From Ganoderma boninense (taxonomy: Eukaryota; Basidiomycota; Agaricomycetes; Polyporales; Polyporaceae): a DNA stretch of 64,000 nt. A model generated the notes under the pieces. That model did not search any database. It was not told the DNA's origin and saw only the letters and a list, made by a program, of their open reading frames with translations. Below, in pieces: positions 34,460-44,612 of this stretch (position 1 is its first letter; each line of letters starts with the position of its first letter). The stretch covers positions 3,816,100 through 3,880,099 of the forward strand of contig CM035306.1 of assembly GCA_002900995.3 (NCBI GenBank), read 5' to 3'. The position numbers and the translations under genes were made by a program.

Positions 34460-34465
34460 TTATAA
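34460..34465 (+). promoter_or_regulatory. TATA box of paralogue 2
   Basis: TATAAG, 157 bases before the ATG at 34617, matching the one in unit 1. Confidence 0.5.
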
Positions 34466-34616
34466 GGGAGGCCCTCTCCCCCAAGCGGATATCTCTCTCT
34501 CTGTCCATCTTCCCCAACTCCCAGGTAAAGTGCCTCTCTTTGTCCGTGTCAGCCGTTCACTACGCATAGCACTACTCACCTATCGCGCAGCATCGTCCTG
34601 TCCGCCCGGCTGCGCC

Positions 34617-35487
34617 ATGCCCGCAACCACTGGCAGCGCGCTCATTTCGCCGTCCAACGTCCTGGTCACCTCGGAGGCAGTCTCCCGCGCGTCTGTATCC
34701 GCCGTCTGCTCGATCCTCTCGTCCCTCAAAGTCCCCATGGAGCACGTGCTGCGCATCATGGACATGGCCGAGTACCGCCCGATATTGTGCACGGAGCGTC
34801 CGAACACGGTCAGGATCGCGGCCGGCGGGCACGCCGATACGGAGGCGTGCTGGGCGGCGAAGCTCTATCTCGTCAGCGGACCCCTCCTCCGCTCTCCCGC
34901 GGACGTGTTTTGGAAAGTGCACAAGGTGGTGTGGGAGGTGGAAGGACACGACCAGGGCTGGACCTCGGGCCCGCGTATAGGTGCGGAACGCCACTACACA
35001 CTCCGCGTTACAGTGGTTATGATCGCCCATGCAGCCCAAACTTGCAGGGGAGTACGCGGGGGCCAAGTCCTGGTACGAGGCATGCATCTTCCGGCCTCGC
35101 CAAGCCGGCGAGGTCGTGGCCTTGACGCAGATCGATGGGATCTACCGCACGTTCTCCGATCCCCAGCAAGGCATGCGTGCGGTGCAAGCGCTGCTGGGTG
35201 CTGCTGGTTGGACGATGGTCTCCCACGGCGGCGAGCTTACCTGGCGGCTCCAAAACAACCGTGTCGCCCACGACAAGTACATCCGGCATGTCATCGAATG
35301 GTCCGTCGACCAACCCCGGGGCGTCACTGAGAAGGAGGAACGCCTCCGAGGTGCCTTCGACGGCGATGGCTTTGTGGAGGCGTTGCAACCGGGGGACAGG
35401 GTTGGAATATGGATGCGGGCCAAGCATGCGGGATGGGAGTGTCACACCAAAACGGCTAGTGTCAGCATCGTGTACGAATTCCGTTGA
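34617..35487 (+). CDS. Uncharacterised fungal family protein, paralogue 2 (tandem), 267 residues
   Basis: Two exons, 34617-34980 and 35048-35487, intact frame. Same layout as its neighbour: VPMEHVLRIMDMAEYRPILC, EACWAAKLYLVSGPLL, KVVWEVEGHDQGWT, then KSWYEACIFRPRQ, LTWRLQNNRVAHDKY, GFVEALQPGDRVGIWMRAKH, and a final VSIVYEFR. The two tandem proteins share most residues in the C-terminal half and less in the N-terminal 30, which are Ser/Thr-rich and unrelated. The intact frame here and the single break in paralogue 1 suggest both are working genes. Its promoter carries the foldback element, so its expression may differ from that of paralogue 1; this is untested. Confidence 0.75.
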
Positions 35488-35960
35488 TTCTTCCGATGAT
35501 AAATACGACTCGGGGCGAGCCTGTAGATGTTGACCGTTGAGCTGTCCGAGTCGAAGGTTTGCGGAAAGAGAGATGGCAATGGTCGGGTCTCGGTAGATAG
35601 CCGAAGTGTCGGCTCTCCATCCAACCTTTCTTTCTCGAGTCTTGCTGAGTCGAGAGCATCTGGAAGAAAGCTTTGACTTCCGGTAAGGCTCAAGTCTGTC
35701 GTCCCCGGCGGGCGAGATTTTGAGGGGTTCCAGTCTGCAAACGAAATCATCATGGTCGGAGCACGGACAATCGGTGGCCTCTCGCCTGAGCCTGAGTGAC
35801 GTCGAACCTCAAGACCGCCGTTGATGAGTCTACATCAGCAAGCATGACGGCGAGGAGGCTAACGTGGGGCTCACTGTCACTGCCAGGCCGATTGGCAACA
35901 TTGAGAAATATACAGCAATGTAGGGAGCAAGGTGTTCGTTGTCTCGTCTCATCTTCTTTC

Positions 35961-36453
35961 TCTCTTCTCCGGTCTCTAGGTGCGTGAGTTTCCCTCGTCT
36001 GAATCGGAGAAAGGTGAGTGGTAATAAGGCGAGGGCTTGTTTCTTTGGGTCGGGTTAGAGTTCAAGGTGCGTGTTCGGTTCGCTTTGGTCTCGAGTTAGG
36101 TAAGTTCAAGGTACGTGGTTAGTTTCTTACAGTTCGATCGTCTTGAGGTGCGTGTGTTTCTCTCTGATGGTCAGATCCGAGGTAAGTGCGACAACAAGGT
36201 GAGTGTCTCTTTTCCCGAGGGAGGGACTTCGGTCCTGGCGCATACCTTTCCGTGGTCCTCGGGATGAGTACCTTCTCATTCGTTCCTCCTCGTCACGGCG
36301 TGGGGGAACGGATGGGAGGGGAAACCAAAATGCGCTTCTCGGGATAATCACACCAGTACCTCAGACTCCTGTTCAGGTTCAAAGGCGCATATATATATAT
36401 GGCAGCGAAGTACAGGTGAGATGACAATGACATTGGCATGGTCGGTACAACTG
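35961..36453. other. Intergenic region with an array of splice-donor-like motifs
   Basis: Between unit 2 and the next gene. Eight AGGTRNGTG-type sequences occur with GT at 35980, 36014, 36067, 36100, 36111, 36148, 36182 and 36199. A (TA)n run lies at about 36391-36400. No open frame with coding character. Confidence 0.5.
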
Positions 36454-37411
36454 TTACATCACCACTGTGGAGTACTGCAGGAGGTACTGGATCTCCTCCT
36501 TGTCCATTGGCACAGGATCTGCACCAAAGGCCTGAAGGAGGACTTGGTACTCGTGGTCGACGCCACCGTTGTCGGCCTTCTTCACCGTGTACGAGATCAC
36601 CTCCCACGTACCATTATCCTTCTGGTCCCGATCCGCTCCCTGAGGCGAAGAGTGGACGAACTGTGTCCCAATCATGGTGTGCGGCTTATCAAGGAAGTTC
36701 AGCACCTCGTCGTCAGACATTCGTTCAGAAGAATGGATAGATGGAGGCCCGGGAGGCGTGGAAATGCGTGCTTGAGTAGGGCGAGTCGAGGGCAGCTTAA
36801 AGGCCCCATACCCCGCGCGGCGGGGAGGAAACTGGACGTCGAACACGTCCCGATACCACTCATCCATGCTAGACAAAGACAAACTCGCTCAGAACTTACG
36901 TGTAGGAGAACGCCGTAGATGAGGCTCACATCTCCCGTCGGCGAATGTGAACTCGGCGCTCCAAATCTGGGTGGTCGCGCAGAGCATAGATGATCTTGAA
37001 TTGCTGGTAGACCAACATGGCAGCGAAGGCAAGATGGAGGCGGGTCACACGGCTGCAATGAACACAGGTGAATTCCGCGCGCATATACTAGGAAACCTGC
37101 GAGATGGAAGCTTACTCTTCGAATGACTTTGGCGGCGTCAGTTTGGCGATCTCGGCGTTGGCAGGAACAAGATGCACATCAGGATCTTCGCCAGGGGAGA
37201 CGAACTGCGAAGGGTAGCAGTTGGGGGGAAATCCGGGCTGTTTGTTCACCTCTGCAATGAGCCGGTCGCGGCGTGTGGGATCTTGGCTGAGGACCTCGGT
37301 GTCCTCCGCGGTCATTTGGAGGTATCGGGCCTGACCTTGGGCAAGAGCCTCCACATCGACTGAGGCCCGAGGAACCTTGTAAATGTCTAGAGGGCGGTAA
37401 ATGGCAGACAT
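36454..37411 (-). CDS. Unknown conserved-looking fungal protein, three exons
   Basis: I do not recognise this gene. It reads from ATG 37411 to TAA at 36454 with two introns at plausible GT-AG sites; the frame is intact. The protein begins MSAIYRPLDIYKVPRASVDV and contains AEDTEVLSQDPTRRDRLIAE and PGFPPNCYPSQFVSPGED. The short second exon encodes a hydrophobic helix, LHLAFAAMLVYQQFKIIYAL, which could be a membrane-associated or buried helix. The third exon has MDEWYRDVFDVQFPPRRAGY and an acidic C-terminus ending QYLLQYSTVVM. Length is about 275 residues. No catalytic motif is visible. It lies between members of the duplicated family but does not resemble them. Confidence 0.6.
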
Positions 37412-38372
37412 GAGGGAGAGGGAGACTGAAGGGCAATCAGTGGGTTGTTGACTGTGCTCCCGAGTCACCAGGCTGGCGCGGTCGCGTATGCTTTCCCACG
37501 AGCAATGGATCCAATCATGTGACCGTTCCTCGAACTTTCACTAACACTTCGCACTCGTTAACGAGTACTAGTGTCGTTGACAGCCAGTGCCTTGCCACTG
37601 CCCACCGCTCAAGCGGTCCAACTCCTTCTAAATGGCAGTCCCGCTTCCACCCTCTATGCCACGGTTTTGCTGCTAGCTGAAAGAGCGGCGATCTAGTCCA
37701 CCGACACGCACGCTGCAGCCAGATTGCTATCGCGTCGGGACGGTAGCGACGGCAGTGCGCGAAGGGTACGTTCCCCCCATCGCGGAGAGATATCCACGCG
37801 ACGTGCTTCCGTGTCGTGCATCATGGCACTATCTCGAGTCGATTTTCTGTGAAGGACCATAGACGTCTGGAGGACTCTCAGCTTGGAGCTTGAGTCGGAG
37901 AGCGAGCGAGCGGGGGAGTCGATAGCAGTGTCCGAGGTACGACGCGTCTTCCCGGTGGCGCCTCGGGCTCTTCAAACTGACGCAGTCGAGAACGCCGTGA
38001 ACTTGACGGACGCCTGTAGGACATACTGTATGCTTATACCTGCGAGGGTGCCGGGGTCGGATGAATGACTCATTGCTGGTCCCACACGGCGCCGGCAATG
38101 CCTGGCCACGGCGCAAAACCTTGACGCCAATTTACCAATGATGTTCATGAGGAATTCCGGGCCAACTCCTCTCGGAGCTGCGCATGACCATTTATGGAAC
38201 TTTACCCAAACATCGCCACCGGCAACGAAACCAGGAGTCATGACGTCTTCCGCTCTCTCTCAAACCACCACCCCACCCTGCAGTAAGTTGGCACGCACAG
38301 ATCCCGAGCCAAGCACGCTGACACACATAGACGATCTCGTCAGTAGCTCCCCAGACTTCAAACCCGACGTCA
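37412..38372. promoter_or_regulatory. Intergenic region between divergent genes
   Basis: About 960 bases. An upstream ATG at about 38240 followed by a possible donor (GTAAGT at about 38283) could give a spliced leader to paralogue 3, but it does not join in frame in an obvious way. Otherwise no gene. Confidence 0.4.
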
Positions 38373-39351
38373 ATGGGAGTCCCGCAATCGTCCCTGATGG
38401 ACGACTCGGACGATGACGACGTGCAAGTCCATTACGACGACCCAGCAGAGCCCGCGCGCCAGGTGCGCTGGCTGCTCTCCGAGCTCGGTCTCCCGACAGA
38501 GCTCGTCCTCGACATCATGGACCTCGCGGACTACCACCCCGTCGTCTCCATCGAGCTCGAGACCCTCGTCAAGCTCAACGCGGACGCGCACACGCGCGGA
38601 GACCACAGCTCCGCCCGTCTCTACCTCATCACCCCGCCCCTCCCCGGCCCGAACGAGGGCGAGAGCTGGCGAATGAGAAAGGTGACGTGGTACCTCGAAG
38701 GGCGGGACCAAGGATGGGGCGGCGCGCACCCAGGTGCGTGCTCCCAGCTTGAGGTCGCCGTGACGGGCTCGCCTCCGAGAGGCGACACCCCGGGCCATCA
38801 CACTCGCACTGATTTCGCGTGCGTCCTAACCCCGAGTCGCCCCAGGTACCTTCGACGGCGCGTGGTCGTGGTACGAGGCGTGCATCTTCCGCCCCGACCG
38901 GAGCCAGTCTTCTCCCTCCAATCTAGATCCAGAGGAAGCGCAAGCTCAAGCTCAAAACACAAACCTGACCGCATTCCTGCACACGCACTACCTGCACCGC
39001 ACCACCGCAGACATGGCCTCCGCCCTGGACGGCCTGCGTATCGGCTGGTCTCTCGTCGCGGTGGGGGCCCCAGCCGCCGGAGCCGGAGCCGGAGGGGGGA
39101 AGGTCTCGTGGGACGTCCAGGCGAACAAAGTCGCGACGAGCGAGTACGGGCGGTACACGGTCGAATGGCGCGCGGGCGAGCCTGCGGATGATGCTGCGCT
39201 CGCGAAGACGCGCGGCGAGGGCGACGGCAGGGGATTCGTGGATGCGCTGCAGCCTGGCGACCGGGTGGGCCTGCTCATGCGTGCGCAGTTCCCGGGGTGG
39301 CAGAACACACTCAGACACGCGTCCGTCGAGCTCATGTACGAAGTCCGGTAG
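38373..39351 (+). CDS. Uncharacterised fungal family protein, paralogue 3 (diverged), 288 residues
   Basis: Exons 38373-38733 and 38846-39351, intact frame. The N-terminus is acidic (MDDSDDDDVQVHYDDP) and then follows the family pattern: LGLPTELVLDIMDLADYHPV, SSARLYLITPPLPG, KVTWYLEGRDQGWG, AWSWYEACIFRPD, VSWDVQANKVATSEY, GFVDALQPGDRVGLLMRAQF, PGWQN and a final VELMYEVR. It shares the intron position with paralogues 1 and 2, but it has a longer linker and is clearly more distant. It is not part of the recent tandem duplication. An alternative start is Met at 38397 (MDDSDDDD). Confidence 0.72.
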
Positions 39352-39860
39352 AGATTGCGGGGTATATGCGTGAATCACTGGCATGACATTATTCAGTTGC
39401 ACGTCTGACGATCTCCCGTCAAAGTCTGAGCACCAAGTTCAAGGCTATATAGTCTACTAGTACTGCAAGGCTAGTAGCCCCTTCCACACACTCTCGCGTC
39501 CGGGGGCCTCGTCACCACGCCGATCCCAACGCACGACACAGTTGGTACAGCCAGCATCCTGCCTCGGGCTGTCTCCGAAAACACAGCGCAAACTACGCAT
39601 GCTCAAACCCTGATCCTCGGTTGATGTGGAGGTCGGACACAAAGCAGGCCGAGCACGCCCCGGTCCATTCAAAAAACATATTAGGTCCAACCGCGCCACC
39701 TGTACCATATATACACAAGATCTCTAGTGCGCCCCGCACAAATCAGACTGTTGCGAGCGTGGCGGTATAGGAGCAGCAGCAGTAGGGATATAATAGATAA
39801 TCGAGTTCAGGGAACCAACCAACTTGAAGCCGCAAGGGCAATTGTCCGTGTCCCCCATCC
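39352..39860. other. Convergent intergenic region
   Basis: 3' flanks of paralogue 3 (+) and the NADH dehydrogenase gene (-). No gene seen. Confidence 0.5.
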
Positions 39861-42476
39861 TCAGAGCCGCGACAGATCGCGTCCCCATATGCCCCTATCC
39901 CCCGACAATCATCAGTACCGCATAACGCACAACACACAGAGAAGGGGACTCACCGGCACACCCAGTCGATCATCAGCAGCGCGCGCGTGCGCATGCTGAC
40001 CTGCTCGCTCCAGTACACGCTCCGCCACGCGTACATGGCCGCGAGCCCGCCCATGAAGCTGAACCGCCCGAGGTCGAAGACGGCCGCGTTCCCGATGTAC
40101 GCGAGCGAGCCGAGGTGCGTGTAGCGGAACGGCTGCGCGACCGCGTCGTCCGCGCCCTCGGGCCCGACGCCGTTCGCCGCGAGCACGTCCTGGCGCGCCG
40201 CGATCTTGGAGAGCTTCTTGCCGAGGTACTTGCCCTGCTGCGAGGCGACCTGTGCCGTCTGTTACAGTAGTAGACACCCCCCCGGGGTTCGAGTTCGGAC
40301 GAGACAAGAAGAGGAAGAGATGAGACGGGATGGCACGAAAGACGAGGCGGGGAGAGGAGACGCACCGCGGGCAGCGCCGTGATCCTATTGCCGATCTCCT
40401 GCAGGAGGACGGCGAGCTCGTTGAGGTCGAGCGCGTTGTTCGAGTCCGAGTCGTACAGGTCGAACAGCTCGCGAACCTTCTGGAGCTGCTCCTCCGCCAT
40501 CGGGATGCGCTTCTTGATGCGCGCCACTGTACACCAGCGCACCCATTCCGCTCGTCAGTGCGTGCACGAAGGAAGAAGGACATCAAGGAGGGCTAGCAGA
40601 CGCACCCATCATCTCCCACTCGTGGAAGTCGATCTTGCCGTCCTTGTTCGTGTCCGACTCGTCGACGAGGTCGAGGAGGTAGCTCACGACGGACGTCTCG
40701 ATCGTGCTCGCGTCGCCGATCGCGTACACCTCGCCCAGCGGCGCGCCCTTGACGCGGAGGTGCGCGTCGACCTCGATCGCCTTCTTGTGGACCTGGTTCG
40801 GGAGCTGGTCCGAGATGCGCTTCGTGAACGGGTTCATCGCGATGCCGGTGGACCAGAGCACGAAGTTCGTGGGGATCTCGTGCGTCTCGATCGTGCCGTC
40901 CTCGGCGGGCTTCGTGTAGACCACCTTGTCCGGCTGCACCGACGCGACGCGCGCCGAGGTGATGAGGTCGATGTCGTCGTTGATGAACTTCTTCTCCGCA
41001 TACTTGGAGATAGCCTCCGAGTACTAGAACGACGCCGCGCTCAGTACTACACCATATGGGTCATATGTGCACCGACATACCGTGTTCAGGATATGCGAGC
41101 GGCTTTGAATAACGTGGATTGATAGATCCTTTCCACAGATCTTCGGGAACTGCGAGCAGGTTCTATGGGTCAAGTAACGTCGCGGCATAGTAGGAGTACT
41201 TACGTAGTTAAATATGTCCTCTTGGCACAAGTCGTAAATCTCTGCAGCGGTCTCAACACCAGTAGGGCCGCCACCGCAAACGACGAAGCTCAGCAGCCGC
41301 TTGCGCTCCTCTGGGGTGGTCGTCGGCAATGAGGCAGCCTCAAAGTTGTCTATCGAAGGTGAGAAACACTTGTGAGCAGCACATAGGGGCAGGATACTGG
41401 CGAGACCTACCGATGATACGTTTCCGGATAGCCCGTGCGTCGGAGATCGTCTTCAGCTGGTAGCAATGTTCCAAACCAGGCACACCATGCGTGCTGGAGG
41501 TTGAACCGACTGCAATGATGAGCTTGTCATACCTATATGTATGTAAGCGAATGGCGAGTCGAATAGCGGGAGGTAAAGCGAACGCACGGGATGTACATGT
41601 GGGTGCCGGGGCCTCCGCCAGGAACAAGAGTCTCCACCTCCAGGAGGCGCTCCGACATGACGAGATCAACTGCACGGGCATTGATGAGATGGCCGCGCAG
41701 ATGTGCTATAATCTTGCGGAGGGGCTCTACGAGAGACCGGATGGAGACCGTTCCCACTGCCGCGGCTGTTCACGGGACGCACAGAATGAGCCACGCTCGC
41801 ATAGGAACGGAGAGGGTGAATACTGACACGGGAGAAGAGGGGTAAAGGTTGTGTATGTTTCAGGGGAAACGATGGTTACGTGGTAGTCGCCGGGTTTGAG
41901 CTTGTCGATGACACCCACCGCCTATGGTGAGGGGTGTTATGAGGGACGTATGCGGAATATGACTGCGAGAACGTACGCCCCAGCCTCCGCCCACAATCAC
42001 CAAATGCGGCTTTCCGGCAATCTTGCGCTTCTCCTCATCCTCCATGTCGCCCCACAGACGCGAGACGATCGGGAGGTTCTTTGGGCCTCCACGTTTCGAT
42101 TCAAGGGCGCGCGGCGCAAAAGGCACGCCTTCGATATCCTGGGGGGTTGTTTGAGGATAGTATATTGAAGTCCTTGAACCAGACTCACGCGTTTTGAGTA
42201 GGTGAACGCATCATGCAAGAAGACTGCTGTGGTCAGGAGAATAGAGCCGACAATGGTCGAACCAGCGAGGTAGAAGCTGTAGCGCGCAATTGTCCGTGCT
42301 CGCTTGAACCAGGTCGGGGGCGATGGAGGTGCTTGTTCAGTGGCATACGTTCTTCTAGCAAGCGGGTTGCGAACTCCAGACAGGGAGAGACGAGCGGCGG
42401 TGGGAGGAGGCAGCCTGTAGAGAGGCCACACGCGCTGCAATCCCGCCCTCACCGCAGGGCGCGTTGTCCGGAGCAT
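39861..42476 (-). CDS. Alternative (type II) NADH:ubiquinone oxidoreductase with EF-hand, mitochondrial
   Basis: Single-subunit, non-proton-pumping NADH dehydrogenase of the inner mitochondrial membrane; it passes electrons from NADH to ubiquinone. From ATG 42476 to stop at 39861, about ten exons, frame intact. The N-terminus is a typical presequence rich in Arg, Ala and Ser, followed by a membrane helix ([19 protein letters not shown]). Two nucleotide-binding folds: [18 protein letters not shown] and [20 protein letters not shown]. Between them TFTPLLP and [20 protein letters not shown]. Then [18 protein letters not shown] and [11 protein letters not shown]. Calcium-binding loops follow: [19 protein letters not shown] and [17 protein letters not shown]. 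The C-terminus has [20 protein letters not shown] and ends WGRDLSRL. The EF-hands are like those of external, calcium-dependent fungal enzymes (NDE type), so it probably faces the intermembrane space; this is inference. Confidence 0.93.
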
Positions 42477-43405
42477 GTCGAACGGTCGGCGGGGGGCAAG
42501 CTAATGCCCGCAAGAGTCGTCGATATCGCGAATGGTGGTGAACGAGAGAGGAGACGAGAATAGCTTTCGCGCAGGAGGGACCCCACGTCTGGATGGTTGC
42601 CCGACGCGCGCGGCCGAACGATGAACGCGCGCCGTGCAGGCGCTGTCATGATGTCACCAGCCCGGTCCAGCCAATCCGGCAGCAACGGACAGGCTCCACT
42701 GCTTTCTCTCCGTCCACCACTCGTCCTCCTTGCAATTCTTTCTTCAACGCCCACCTGAGCACGGCGAGCGTTGTGCGTCGTGACGACCCGGAGCGCCTTG
42801 TTCAGATGACCAGACAGCAAATGATCCCAGAAATAGCGTTATGCATGTGCCCATCCAGGCATCGCCTTCAAGTTGCAGAACAAACACCACTGGACTGAGA
42901 ATGCCTCACTGAGGACGTGTGTCTCCACTAGCCCCTTGTATTGGGCACATAGTCTGGTCATGGTGCCTCCGAGAGGTACGTCAAAACCCCCCTTGCGTTC
43001 AAACCTTATTCCACAGTCGTCCCTCCTGAGCACCAGTATGACGTCCTCTCTCCCTGACACTGCGCAAGGTAAGGTACGCGAGTCTTTCGTCAGTTGCATA
43101 TTGGACCGCATATATTCATCCATTTAGCAGCTACAGGAAATACGACAGTACTGTGTCGCTGTCCACAACTGTCAATCCTCTTTTTCGGCTATTCAGGCTT
43201 TTCCTGGCAAGTTGCTATCGTGCTGTTGGCATGGCCCATATTAACCCAGATCAAACCTCGTGGCCCTCAAAACTATTCAGATCTGCTTGCACCTGTCATA
43301 GCGCTGGTCAATACACTCTCCTGCAGCAGGTCTTACATTCAAGCACCGTCACAAAATACGCCAAGACCTCCGTTGCTGCCCTCGCAATCCGCAATTCGTA
43401 CGACC
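42477..43405. promoter_or_regulatory. Divergent intergenic region
   Basis: 930 bases between NADH dehydrogenase (-) and the second F-box-like gene (+). The frame of the F-box-like protein is open upstream to about 43094, but this part (many Ser, Leu and Pro) lacks the protein-like character seen after the ATG at 43406. No other gene. Confidence 0.4.
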
Positions 43406-44612
43406 ATGGACAGCTTACCTGTAGAACTCGTCACTACGATCGCGTTCTTCGCGTGCACTGACGGCGGCTTTACTGGGGCCTCCCTCTCCGCCGTATCCAA
43501 ACGCATTCGGGACGCCACCCACAGCACACGATTCCTCTCGGTTTTTCTCTCCTCGTCTCCCGAGCGTTTCACTCAATTCCTCACGTCCTACCTCGCCCAA
43601 CGCTATCGCATACCGGAGGTCATGCCCCAAGTCCGACACCTCTTCCTCTCCCTCCTGCCCATCGAGGGTGAACCCATCCACCGCTTTCCACCTCTCCACC
43701 CCGCCCTCATCCTGGGTGAGTACGACAAATACCTCCGACGTCTAGGCGACCTCGGCGACCAATACGGCCCGCTCGTCTGCTCCCTCATCCAAACCCTCGC
43801 GCCCACCCTCGAGACCTTCACCTTCTTGCGCGGGGAGTGGAAGAACGTCCCCCAGCTGCACTGCACCTTCCCGCGCCTCCGCGAGTTCACCCTCGTCGAC
43901 GGCGCCCCAGAGTTCCTCCGCATCGCGGACGTGCCTCAGGGGCGCATGCCGCTGTTCCCGAGGCTCGAACGCATGCACATCATCGAATGCTTCTATGCGC
44001 GGCCGGTCGACCTCCGCCAGTGGGCGCCGCACGCCCCTGCGCTCACGCACGTCCGGATCTCCGGGCTGCACTTCAGGGACAGCCCGACCGTCGCGTCGCT
44101 CAAGGACGTATCCTGTATGTGTTGTGCTCAACCTCCTTTTCATTCCATTCATGCATACATGCATACATACAGGCGCGCTTGCCGAAGAAGAAGAAGAAGA
44201 AGAGTCGGCACCGCCGCCGTTCTTCCCCTGTCTGCAGCACGTCCTCGTCCAGCCGACGTCCGCGAAGCGCCACCTGGCGTTCATGCAGCTCGGCCAGCGG
44301 CGGCTGCTCGTGTACCTGCAGATGGCGTCGGAGAAGACGCGCGCCGGCATCGTGTTCGACGTCCTCTCCGCGCACGACCCGCTCTACGGCACCGTCGCGA
44401 ACAACAGCGTGGAGTCGCCCCCGCCCGGCGAGGAGGGAGGCGGAGGGGCACGGGCACGAGTACGGGCATTGTTGGGCCATTGCGAGGCGCGGGACGGGGC
44501 GGACGGAAGGACCGAGACGGGGCCTGCGCGATGCCTCCGGCTCGCGAAGCGGGAGTGGAGGGAGAGGGTCGAGGGAGGGGTTGGGTGCTGGACGAAGGAG
44601 TATCTGTTCTAG
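43406..44612 (+). CDS. F-box-like fungal protein, 382 residues
   Basis: Exons 43406-44114 and 44173-44612, intact frame. The start MDSLPVELVTTIAFFACTDG is a typical short F-box-like N-terminus, continuing SLSAVSKRIRDATHSTRFLS. The body has repeats with leucine-rich character (LAPTLETFTFLRGEWKNV, FPRLREFTLVDGAPEFL, FPRLERMHIIECFYARPVDL, APALTHVRISGLHF). A Glu run (EEEEEEES) is coded by a GAA/GAG microsatellite at the beginning of exon 2, and the intron contains a CATACATG repeat. Possible function is substrate recognition in an SCF ligase, as for other F-box proteins; without a biochemical context this remains a guess. It does not look closely related to the F-box-like gene at 5.7 kb. Confidence 0.75.

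Larger units (their letters stand above)
34191..35960 (+). repeat. Tandem duplication, unit 2
   Basis: Second copy of the unit at 32690-34190. It is longer because a foldback element (34243-34368) sits in its promoter and the 3' flank carries extra sequence at about 35515-35720. Confidence 0.7.
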
